Shown: positions 9,539 through 16,775 of the stretch, piece after piece
Layout of the letters: each line of letters starts with the position of its first letter
Position numbering within the stretch: position 1 is the first letter of the stretch
NCBI RefSeq assembly: GCF_036320655.1
Contig: NZ_CP143258.1
Span: 1,302,001 to 1,366,000 of the forward strand
DNA from: Porphyromonas pogonae
GTDB taxonomy: Bacteria > Bacteroidota > Bacteroidia > Bacteroidales > Porphyromonadaceae
DNA: 64,000 bases
Reading direction: 5' to 3'
Notes under the pieces: generated by a model
Told to the model about the DNA's origin: nothing
The model's input: the letters and a program-made list of their open reading frames with translations, nothing else
Database searches by the model: none
Made by a program: the position numbers and the translations under genes

Positions 9539-10273
9539 TTAGTTGTTATTCTTGAGCTCTATGGTAAATGTAGTCATTTCTGACGATGAAGGAGAGCGCC
9601 ATGCCATGATCTTAATTCCTTTTTTGCCTTTGAGAAGTTCTTTAATCGGGTCGGTCTTGAAACTGGTAAGGAATGGACCTCTCATATCCGCCGTGCTTGT
9701 GCTGAGAGCTTTGTGGGTCATACGCAGAGTAACGTAACCTTCATTGGTGTCGTATTTCTTATCGTATACCAAGTTCACAATATGATTTTTGAGATCGCCT
9801 GAGCTTATCAAAGCATATGCAATGGTGATGTAGTTGTCAGTAACCCACATAGGAGGGGTATATCCTAAAAATTCATTGTTGGGTATATACACTTTGTCTT
9901 TCCCCAACTCATCTTCCATGCCTTCTTTGAATAGTACAACATCTTTGATAGGAATTTCTACGCCTCTTTCAATATTTACTACTGCATCATAGCCTACGGC
10001 AGTAGAATCCAGTTTTTTGAGAGCTATGTAATATCTCTTGTTTTGTTGTGGATTTTCTATGCCGGGAAAAGTAGTGTTGACAGGAAGTAGTTTTTTCCCG
10101 GCGTCGGTGAGGAAGAAGAATTTACCGGGATTGTCGACTTGGGGCTTTAAGGTTGTCGTAGAATAATAGGTTGGCTCATACGTAGGTGAGTCCTCGTTAC
10201 ACGAAGTCAGTCCCCAAGCCATCACACATGCCAGGAGTGACAGCAATAACTTAGTTGTTTTGAATGATTTCAT
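9539..10273 (-). CDS. NigD-like lipoprotein 1
   Basis: This 244-residue protein has a lipoprotein signal (lipobox LTSC, Cys at about residue 25), so it should be an envelope lipoprotein. The body resembles Bacteroidota NigD-like proteins: an N-terminal small domain with RYYIALKKLDSTAVGYD, then a C-terminal domain with YITIAYALIS, LVYDKKYDTNEGYVTLRMTHK and an ending LKGKKGIKIMAW. NigD-like proteins were first named in a bacteriocin locus, but their role is unknown. It is one of three tandem paralogues, all on the minus strand and each followed or separated by a hairpin or gap of 100-200 bp, so they may be separate transcripts. Confidence 0.75.
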   Translation of the reverse strand: MKSFKTTKLLLSLLACVMAWGLTSCNEDSPTYEPTYYSTTTLKPQVDNPGKFFFLTDAGKKLLPVNTTFPGIENPQQNKRYYIALKKLDSTAVGYDAVVNIERGVEIPIKDVVLFKEGMEDELGKDKVYIPNNEFLGYTPPMWVTDNYITIAYALISSGDLKNHIVNLVYDKKYDTNEGYVTLRMTHKALSTSTADMRGPFLTSFKTDPIKELLKGKKGIKIMAWRSPSSSEMTTFTIELKNNN

Positions 10274-10387
10274 AGTTGCGTGAGTTTTAAAATTTAAACT
10301 ATATTCTGTTTTATTGGTAAAATGATACGTTTATGTTTTTACTGCATGTATATTGATTATAATTCGCAGAACTTTCTCAAAAATGAA

Positions 10388-10432
10388 GGCTGCATGACAA
10401 AATCGATATTATACTGATTTTATCATGCAGCC
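10388..10432. terminator. hairpin between NigD-like genes 1 and 2
   Basis: A long stem pairs GGCTGCATGA-CAAAATC with GATTTTATCATGCAGCC (one bulge) around an 11-nt loop, 42 bp past the stop of the gene at 10474. It is a probable terminator of that gene. Confidence 0.6.
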
Positions 10433-10473
10433 CTGCTAATTTGCATGCACACGTATTTTGGATGGTGAATTCT

Positions 10474-11409
10474 TTATTTTACATCATATATCTGCTTGTC
10501 GTCATTTTCCAAATTTTTAAAAGCTCTGATCTTTATCCCTTTCTTTCCTTTGATCTTCTCGCCGATGCTCTCCGTATTGAAGCATAGTCTTCCTCTGTTG
10601 ATTTTGATATTGGAGTAGTCCAGCTTGCTGTGCGAATTATATTTCAGTTCTAATAAGGCATAATTGGGATCTGTATTAAGACTGTCAATGTAACATAGGG
10701 ATACTAATGCGACTACCGGAGTGGAGTTGGGTGTAGGAACGTCGAAGTTGAGGATGAATGAGGATCCGCTTTTGCTGATAGCATTCTCTTTTTGGAGCAT
10801 AATGCGGTCATAACCCAGGCTGTCATTGCGTAGCTTATTGATACTGTCCACCATCGCTTTCAGCAACATGTCACCCTTGATGCGGAGAATACTATCGAGT
10901 TTCTTCTGAAATATACTATCAGCTTTGCGACGTTTTTCGTCATCCTTGAGGTCCTTGTCCAGGCTGATAAATATTTTATTGTATAAGGTGTCTCTGATGT
11001 GTTTGCGGTGTATGTCGAGATAGTATTCTCTTTCTTTTTCATCCGGTTTGGAGTTGAAGAGTGTGGCTTCTTTGGTGATGAGAAATTCTAAGCCCACTAC
11101 TTTGATATCTTTATCGAAGCCATCAGTCTTGGACTCAAGATTCTCAAAGTACAACAAGCACTTCTGTCCATTTTGAAAAGCATATCTGTTTTTGAAAAAT
11201 GTGGTGTCCTTAGGCATTATCTTGGCGTTGTTGTCCAAGGTAAAGTATATCTGCCCGGGTGCTGTGACATGTATTGTAGCCCACTCTTTGATGGCTTTGT
11301 CCAAATCCGACGTCTTAACATCGTCTTTGGTGCAACTTCCCACAAAAAAAGGTACTGTTATTATAAGTAAGAGGAGGATATATGGACTTTTTCTGAGCAT
11401 GAGTATCAA
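10474..11409 (-). CDS. NigD-like lipoprotein 2 (with helical insert)
   Basis: A 311-residue lipoprotein (lipobox FVGSC, Cys at about residue 26). The ending KIKGKKGIKIRAFK and the segments VALVSLCYIDSLNTDPNYALLELKYNS match its two neighbours, so I place it in the same NigD-like family. It is longer because of a charged, probably helical stretch at about residues 120-190 (HRKHIRDTLYNKIF, KDDEKRRKADSIFQKKLDSI). The fourth codon is also ATG (11400), so the true start could be three codons in. Function is unknown. Confidence 0.68.
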   Translation of the reverse strand: MILMLRKSPYILLLLIITVPFFVGSCTKDDVKTSDLDKAIKEWATIHVTAPGQIYFTLDNNAKIMPKDTTFFKNRYAFQNGQKCLLYFENLESKTDGFDKDIKVVGLEFLITKEATLFNSKPDEKEREYYLDIHRKHIRDTLYNKIFISLDKDLKDDEKRRKADSIFQKKLDSILRIKGDMLLKAMVDSINKLRNDSLGYDRIMLQKENAISKSGSSFILNFDVPTPNSTPVVALVSLCYIDSLNTDPNYALLELKYNSHSKLDYSNIKINRGRLCFNTESIGEKIKGKKGIKIRAFKNLENDDKQIYDVK

Positions 11410-11505
11410 TGAGTTTTGTGAAATTTATTCCCAAAAATAAAGTTAATCGTTTGCATAAGGAAATAAAAATCAATAAAAGTCGTGATTTCCCTGTAAATAG
11501 GGACA

Positions 11506-12255
11506 TTAAAAGTTTACATGGATATAGCTTTTTTGCTTGTCGTCAAGTTTTTTGAGTGTATAGAGCCTAATGCCTTTTTTGCCATTTAGCTTTTCTTTGA
11601 TCTTATCGGTTTTGAAAGATATGATAAAATTGTTGAGGGGGTCTATACCATTAATATTTCCATAGTCCGCTTTGAATCTCAACTCTAGTGTAAGGTAGTT
11701 GCTGTCATTGTCAAGCTTGGGATCGTAGCAGAGTGATACGAGTTGGGATTCGGTTGTTTTGGCTGTGACAAACTTAATATCTATAAAATCATGAGACGCG
11801 GACACGGGAGCATAATTACCATAGTTTGATGCCGGAGCAATAGGATCATCACCGAAGCGACCCGCATTTTCTTCATCGATGATATCAATATCTTTAGTGG
11901 TAATAGGGTAGATGTTGAGAAGTTCTATCGTGACGCGTTTGGGGCGCTCATACTCTTTTACGGGACGAAACTCAATAATATATCTTTGATGGTTATTGAC
12001 TGATCTCAGTAAGTTGGACTCTGTGTTTTGCGGTACGAATACATTATTATTGTTTTGGACAAATTCGATTTGACCCAGATCGGATTTTACTGCGGTGCAT
12101 ATGGCGGAGAATATATGGTTTTCACCGGATCCTATGAGTGCAAGTTCATCTTTATTGCATGATGGCATAAGGATAGTCCAAGCTATACCACCGAAAATGA
12201 TTAGTAATATTTCCAAGAAGTGTGATGCACTCCATGTAATTCTTTTACTTTGCAT
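11506..12255 (-). CDS. NigD-like lipoprotein 3
   Basis: A 249-residue protein with a hydrophobic leader and a lipobox-like LMPSC (Cys at about residue 33). It shares with its two downstream paralogues the segments LVSLCYDPKLDNDSNYLTLELRFKADY and the C-terminal LNGKKGIRLYTLKK. It is the promoter-proximal member of the cluster and is divergent from the ECF sigma gene at 12419, with about 160 bp between the starts. That intergenic region could hold control signals for both directions, but I see no clear operator. Function is unknown. Confidence 0.68.
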   Translation of the reverse strand: MQSKRITWSASHFLEILLIIFGGIAWTILMPSCNKDELALIGSGENHIFSAICTAVKSDLGQIEFVQNNNNVFVPQNTESNLLRSVNNHQRYIIEFRPVKEYERPKRVTIELLNIYPITTKDIDIIDEENAGRFGDDPIAPASNYGNYAPVSASHDFIDIKFVTAKTTESQLVSLCYDPKLDNDSNYLTLELRFKADYGNINGIDPLNNFIISFKTDKIKEKLNGKKGIRLYTLKKLDDKQKSYIHVNF

Positions 12256-12418
12256 AAAAATTATAATTTTACGAAAGAATAATTTGATTGCTTTTATGTT
12301 ATAAATGTTGACCTGTGTTTTTTACTGCTTGTTTTTACAAATATAGATTAAAAGCTTGTAAAGAGTATGCAGTATTTTCCGTGTAGTTCCATTTTACTTG
12401 CAGGTTGTTAGAGTGAAT

Positions 12419-12973
12419 ATGACAGAGGAAGAATTGACGGACTTATGTAAAGTTGGTAATAGAGCTGCCCAGCAACAGTTGTATTGCACATACGCCGGCA
12501 GGCTGTTCAAGATTTGCATGCGCTATGTGGGAGATCGCCAAGAGGCAGAGGATCTTCTGCACGATGGGTTCTTGCATATCTATAACTCTATTGTGAAGTT
12601 TACATGGCGAGGGGAGGGCTCATTACGAGCATGGCTGGAGAAAGTAATGGTCAATGAGGTGCTGAGCTATATCAGAAAGAAAAAAGAATATCTGATCATA
12701 TCACCCGAGACAATCAAAGAAGAAGATGAGAACGAGGATGTGGATGAAGACGAGATTGAGAAAATACCGATGCAGGTATTGCTTGAGCTTATCAATCAAT
12801 TGCCTATGGGATACAAAACAGTATTTAATCTCTTTGTTTTTGAAGAAAAATCGCACAAAGAAATAGCGGACTTATTAGGAATTAAAGAAAAAACATCGAC
12901 CTCACAGTATTTTAGAGCTAAGACTTTATTGGCAAAGAAAGTGAATGGTTGGTTGAAGGAACATGACAGATAA
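12419..12973 (+). CDS. ECF-type RNA polymerase sigma factor
   Basis: A 184-residue sigma-70 family protein of the extracytoplasmic-function group. Region 2 is recognisable in RLFKICMRYVGDRQEAEDLLHDGFLHIYNSIVKF and region 4 in LLELINQLPMGYKTVFNLFVFEEKSHKEIADLLGIKEKTSTSQYFRAK. An acidic linker (EEDENEDVDEDEIE) separates the regions. I use the internal ATG followed by TEEEL rather than the one at 12398, because region 2 starts soon after and the seven extra residues are unlike the family. The gene is followed after 2 bp by a membrane-anchored protein that may be its anti-sigma partner. Confidence 0.9.
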   Translation: MTEEELTDLCKVGNRAAQQQLYCTYAGRLFKICMRYVGDRQEAEDLLHDGFLHIYNSIVKFTWRGEGSLRAWLEKVMVNEVLSYIRKKKEYLIISPETIKEEDENEDVDEDEIEKIPMQVLLELINQLPMGYKTVFNLFVFEEKSHKEIADLLGIKEKTSTSQYFRAKTLLAKKVNGWLKEHDR

Positions 12974-12975
12974 CA

Positions 12976-14298
12976 ATGGATTCTATGGATTTGAAAGAAG
13001 ATAAATGGATTAACTCACTCAAGGATAAACTTGATGGTTATGAGGTTGAGCCTCCTTTGAATGGATGGGATCTTATCAGAAAGGATCTCGATGCAAAGGC
13101 AAGCACTGCACCGCATGTCTCTATGAGCCGAAGGGTATTCTTCTTTGCGGTGCCATTGGCTGCAGCTGTAGCTTTGCTCATCCTTTTTGTGCCTTTGGGT
13201 GGGCATAAAGACGAGCCACAGGTTGACAGAGCCGATCTTTCTAATCCTGTATCTCCTGAGTCAGGCACACTTCCTCATGTAACTCCTCAAACCACATTCC
13301 CTTCGATACCTTCCCCCTCATCTGCTGAACTTATAGCTAGTAATATGGGAAATTCAAAAGCTTCCGAGGCTTCTACTCGAGTATCTAACAACCTGGATAG
13401 TTTTTTAATAACAAGGGAGAGGTCATCGGAAGCTTTTTCTCAAACCCTACATCCGCAAGATATGGGCGATGATACTATGGCTTCGTCAAAAGAATATGCA
13501 ACCATCAATAGTCTTGATAAATCAGGTGCTGAGCCTGAGCCCCATTTGAAAAAGAAGACAAATGTGGGGCCTGAACCGGAACGGACACGAGAGCCTATAA
13601 TGGCAGAGCATAGCAGTATGGGGAAAACAACAGCTTCCGGTGCATGGAACGTTTCTTTGGCTGTAGCATCAGCCGGTTCCGGTTCTACGGGTAATATTTC
13701 GTTAGGGTCATCATACGACTATTTTGCATACACCAGATCAAACCCGCCGGCTGTAGAGGTAATGAGTGATAGGATGCCGGCTATATCAGCTTATTCCCTG
13801 TCCAGAGTTCCATATGAGAGTGAGGAGATAGAAAGGATAGATCATAAGCTACCCGTACAGGTCGGTATATCTGTAAGAAAAGAATTGGGCGCGAATATAG
13901 GAATAGAAACGGGTATTATCTACACTCTTCTTAATAGTGATGTGAAGATACGTGAAAAAGCGAGCAATGTGAAACAAACACTGCATTATATCGGTGTGCC
14001 TGTAAATGTGAGTTGGACTTTTTATAAGAATCATCGTTTCCGTACAGATGTAACAGGTGGCATCATGATAGAGAAATGCGTATCTGCTAAGTTTGGTGAT
14101 GATACATTCAAACTCACTAATTTCCAGCCATCTTTACATGTAGGATTGGGAGGAGAATATCGTCTCAGCAGGTATATGGGAATCTATATACAACCTACGG
14201 CATCATATTATTTCAAAGATGATACTCCTATTCGCACCATACGTACGGAAAATCCTCTTCAATTGGGGATCAAAGGCGGTATTAGATTTACTTTCTGA
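12976..14298 (+). CDS. membrane-anchored protein with C-terminal beta-barrel domain; candidate anti-sigma partner
   Basis: This 440-residue protein starts 2 bp after the ECF sigma stop, so translation is probably coupled. Residues 1-50 are soluble and charged (DKWINSLKDKLDGYEVEPP). Residues ~52-74 are a transmembrane segment (VFFFAVPLAAAVALLILFV) and ~75-225 a Ser/Pro/Glu-rich linker. From ~285 to the end the alternating pattern VQVGISVRKELGANIGIETGIIYT...GIKGGIRFTF looks like an outer-membrane beta-barrel (OMP_b-brl) domain with a terminal Phe. Such sigma/TM/barrel neighbours occur in other Bacteroidota, but the role is unproven. It may sequester the sigma factor through its N-terminus and respond to envelope stress. 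Confidence 0.72.
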   Translation: MDSMDLKEDKWINSLKDKLDGYEVEPPLNGWDLIRKDLDAKASTAPHVSMSRRVFFFAVPLAAAVALLILFVPLGGHKDEPQVDRADLSNPVSPESGTLPHVTPQTTFPSIPSPSSAELIASNMGNSKASEASTRVSNNLDSFLITRERSSEAFSQTLHPQDMGDDTMASSKEYATINSLDKSGAEPEPHLKKKTNVGPEPERTREPIMAEHSSMGKTTASGAWNVSLAVASAGSGSTGNISLGSSYDYFAYTRSNPPAVEVMSDRMPAISAYSLSRVPYESEEIERIDHKLPVQVGISVRKELGANIGIETGIIYTLLNSDVKIREKASNVKQTLHYIGVPVNVSWTFYKNHRFRTDVTGGIMIEKCVSAKFGDDTFKLTNFQPSLHVGLGGEYRLSRYMGIYIQPTASYYFKDDTPIRTIRTENPLQLGIKGGIRFTF

Positions 14299-14384
14299 TC
14301 AGGGGTTTCTTGATGGTTGAACATTCATCTCTTGACATGTGTTGATAAATTATCACTATTATATTCATTTAAACAGTAAAAGAT

Positions 14385-14663
14385 ATGAATGATTATCACG
14401 AGCCCGCGGAAGAGATTAGTCAAAAAGGACGTAGCAGATTGAGAGCTTTGACAAGCTTAAAAGAGGAGATCGAAGCTGTAGACTGGTACAATCAAAGAGT
14501 AGAAGTGGAGCAAGACAGCTCTCTCAAAAAGATACTCAAGCATAATATGGAAGAAGAGATGGAGCATGCTTGTATGACGTTGGAGTGGCTCCGCAGAAAT
14601 ATGGAAGGTTGGGACGAGCATCTCAAGAAGTTCCTATTTACAGAAGGTGAAATACACGATTGA
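14385..14663 (+). CDS. encapsulated-ferritin-like (EncFtn-type) protein
   Basis: A 92-residue, two-helix protein that matches the encapsulin-associated ferritin family: HEPAEE, LKEEIEAVDWYNQR, HNMEEEMEHACMTLEWLRR and FLFTE. The iron-site residues of Rhodospirillum rubrum EncFtn (Glu32, Glu62, His65, with Glu31, Glu34 and Trp38) fall at Glu28, Glu58, His61, Glu27, Glu30 and Trp34 here, a constant offset of -4. Such proteins form ring decamers that oxidise Fe(II) at an inter-subunit site and normally work inside an encapsulin shell. No shell gene lies within the window, and the C-terminus lacks an obvious encapsulin-targeting tail. The gene stands alone, with its own terminator. Confidence 0.85.
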   Translation: MNDYHEPAEEISQKGRSRLRALTSLKEEIEAVDWYNQRVEVEQDSSLKKILKHNMEEEMEHACMTLEWLRRNMEGWDEHLKKFLFTEGEIHD

Positions 14664-14683
14664 TCTTTATTTCCATATAATTT

Positions 14684-14721
14684 AAAGGAGAATATGTCTC
14701 ATTAGACATTTTCTCCTTTTT
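14684..14721 (+). terminator. terminator of the EncFtn-like gene
   Basis: A stem of about 16 bp (AAAGGAGAATATGTCT with AGACATTTTCTCCTTT, one mismatch) and 4-nt loop followed by a T run, 20 bp after the stop codon. Confidence 0.85.
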
Positions 14722-14794
14722 CTATTTACATATCTGTATGATAACTAATTGCTAATCTTTCTATGATATTCAGCGGAAGTCTGTTTTATTAGTA

Positions 14795-14981
14795 GAGACC
14801 GTTGCATAGCAGGCCAATTGCTTCGTTGCTTGCGAGATTCGCGCTTGGTCATTTACCTGAAGTAAACTCCCTGTGCACTCACTCTTAGCGCCTTGCACTT
14901 TACCCTCTCAGCCCGGTCAAAGAGTCTTTTGTCGGCTTTGCCTCCAAAATCCACAAGACTGTTGACTTTTGCAACAGTCTC
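14795..14981 (+). mobile_element. 187-bp MITE family, copy D
   Basis: Forward copy with a 5-bp duplication TAGTA on both sides (14790-14794 and 14982-14986). The right duplication is also the start of the 7-bp duplication of the adjoining IS982-type element, so the two elements share one target. CCAATTGC sub-type. Confidence 0.9.
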
Positions 14982-14988
14982 TAGTAGA

Positions 14989-16065
14989 ACGTGAGTTCGA
15001 TATAAGGGATAATAGGAATAATAGAGTTTACAAAGTGTTGTAAATCAGTGTAATTTCTTATGTGTTTCATTGCAAAAGTGGTGAATTATTTGTATCTTAG
15101 TAGTTGACAATCAATAAGATATAAACAAACAAAACACCACTTTATGAAAACAAATATAGTTGAAATTTTCTGTCTTACCGATGATTTTTCCAAACTTTTC
15201 GATACCTTGATTCAGCAAAGAACCCTTTGCGAAGGAAACAAAAAGCGAAGAAATCGCAAGTTTAGGATGTCCGATGCTGAAATCATGACTATTCTGATTC
15301 TTTTCCATCATTCGAGGTATCGCGATTTTAAGTCCTTTTATCTTCAATATATTACGCAACAATGTCATTCGGATTTTCCTTCGTTGGTCTCTTACAATCG
15401 TTTTGTGGAATTACAAAGCAAGGTGGCATTCAAACTAATTTCATTTCTCAATATGTGTTGTCTGGGCGAATGCACCGGTATCTCATTCATTGATTCCACA
15501 CCTTTACGCACCTGCCATATCAAGCGGGCACACGGGCATAAGACCATGAAAGGATGGGCCCAAAAGGGCAAATGCAGTATGGGATGGTTCTATGGTTTCA
15601 AACTACATATTGTGATTAACGACCGGGGTGAAATCATTCAATATCAAATCACACCGGGGAATACGGATGACCGTGCTCCACTTAAAGGCGGAACCTTCAC
15701 GAAGAAACTATTCGGCAAACTTGTTGGCGACAGAGGATACATCTCACAAAGTCTTTTCGATAAGCTCTTCATTGACGACATACACATGATTACGAAGATA
15801 AAGAAAAACATGAAAAACACTCTGATGAGCCTGTATGATAGGATATTACTCAGAAAAAGAGCACTTGTGGAAACCGTTAATGACCTACTCAAAAACGTTT
15901 GTCAAATAGAGCATACACGACACAGAAGCGTCAATAATTTCGCCATTAATTTGATTGCCGGCATAATTGCCTACAATCTGCTACCCAAAAAGCCGGAATT
16001 AAACCTAGAAATCATACACAATCCATCAACCCACTTAGTACATCACGCTTAGACCGAACTCACGT
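14989..16065 (+). mobile_element. IS982-family insertion sequence (1077 bp)
   Basis: The ends share ACGTGAGTTCG followed by a weaker match (15 of 17 positions). A 7-bp target duplication TAGTAGA lies at 14982-14988 and 16066-16072, a size usual for IS982. It holds one intact transposase ORF and looks potentially active. Confidence 0.9.
15144..16052 (+). CDS. IS982-family transposase
   Basis: A 302-residue DDE transposase. IS982 hallmarks are the N-terminal MSDAEIMTILILFHHSRYRDFK, the first catalytic Asp in FIDSTPLRTCH, the second in LVGDRGYIS, and the Glu in ALVETVNDLLKN. The ORF is uninterrupted and fills the element between the inverted repeats; the start ATG lies 155 bp from the left end. 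It moves its own IS by cut-and-paste. It is not a candidate mobiliser of the neighbouring MITE, whose ends and 5-bp duplication differ. Confidence 0.93.
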   Translation: MKTNIVEIFCLTDDFSKLFDTLIQQRTLCEGNKKRRNRKFRMSDAEIMTILILFHHSRYRDFKSFYLQYITQQCHSDFPSLVSYNRFVELQSKVAFKLISFLNMCCLGECTGISFIDSTPLRTCHIKRAHGHKTMKGWAQKGKCSMGWFYGFKLHIVINDRGEIIQYQITPGNTDDRAPLKGGTFTKKLFGKLVGDRGYISQSLFDKLFIDDIHMITKIKKNMKNTLMSLYDRILLRKRALVETVNDLLKNVCQIEHTRHRSVNNFAINLIAGIIAYNLLPKKPELNLEIIHNPSTHLVHHA

Positions 16066-16301
16066 TAGTAGAATAAAGATTTTCTTATTTCTTTGACCGC
16101 GAGTCTAAAGTCTTCTGAAAGGAGCTGCGTGTAATTGATGTATTGCAGTATATTTTTTAGTAGACATATTCAGATCAGAACTTATGCCCAATGATTAAGA
16201 ATCATTTGCTCTATCAACAGAATTATCGAGTCTTTAATCAGTTCCTTACATTCTAAGGTTTGTACAATGAGTTTTAATCCTTCAGCTATCAGTACAAAAA
16301 A

Positions 16302-16345
16302 TAATCGACTAACTAACAGTTTTCTAACTGTTGGATAGTCGATTA
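16302..16345 (-). terminator. terminator of the tRNA-Arg/tRNA-Pro unit
   Basis: A long interrupted stem (TAATCGACTA and AACAGTT with their complements) with a T run on the minus strand, about 80 bp past tRNA-Pro. The remaining bases between the IS and this hairpin (16073-16301) show no gene. Confidence 0.65.
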
Positions 16346-16424
16346 ATTTAATAATTCTGATGATTGCCTAGCTCTTATCACGATGAGTAGGAGTTATAGA
16401 CATTGTGCTTATGCCAATAATGTG

Positions 16425-16497
16425 TCGGGATGAGAAGACTCGAACTTCCGACCTCCACGTCCCGAACGTGGCGCGCTACCAACTGTGCTACATCCCG
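16425..16497 (-). tRNA. tRNA-Pro (anticodon CGG)
   Basis: Minus-strand cloverleaf: acceptor CGGGATG/CATCCCG, anticodon stem CCACG/CGTGG with loop TTCGGGA giving CGG, and T-arm GGAAGTTCGAGTCTTCT. Confidence 0.92.
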
Positions 16498-16546
16498 AAA
16501 GAGATAAACAGAGAATCTATAAGAGATACTCTGTTTGAAGTGATAG

Positions 16547-16620
16547 TGATCGGGCTGGGATTCGAACCCAGGACCGATAGCTTAGAAGGCTATTGCTCTA
16601 TCCAGCTGAGCTACCCGACC
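16547..16620 (-). tRNA. tRNA-Arg (anticodon TCT)
   Basis: Minus-strand cloverleaf: acceptor GGTCGGG/CCCGATC, anticodon stem ATAGC/GCTAT with loop CTTCTAA giving TCT, and T-arm CTGGGTTCGAATCCCAG. It is 49 bp upstream of tRNA-Pro and probably co-transcribed. Confidence 0.93.
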
Positions 16621-16691
16621 ATCCTTTATTCATGGCGCAAAGGTAGAGTTTTTTTTGTCTCATCCCAAATGTTTGATAAATAAATTGCAAT

Positions 16692-16736
16692 AAAAAATGC
16701 GTTTTTTACAGATACAACTCAATAAAAAACGCATTT
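16692..16736 (-). terminator. terminator of rho
   Basis: A 14-bp perfect stem (AAATGCGTTTTTTA with its complement) and 13-nt loop, with six T on the minus strand, about 40 bp past the rho stop codon. Confidence 0.75.
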
Positions 16737-16775
16737 GATGATCGTAGCATGTGGCGTTAATTGCCAATAATGCTT

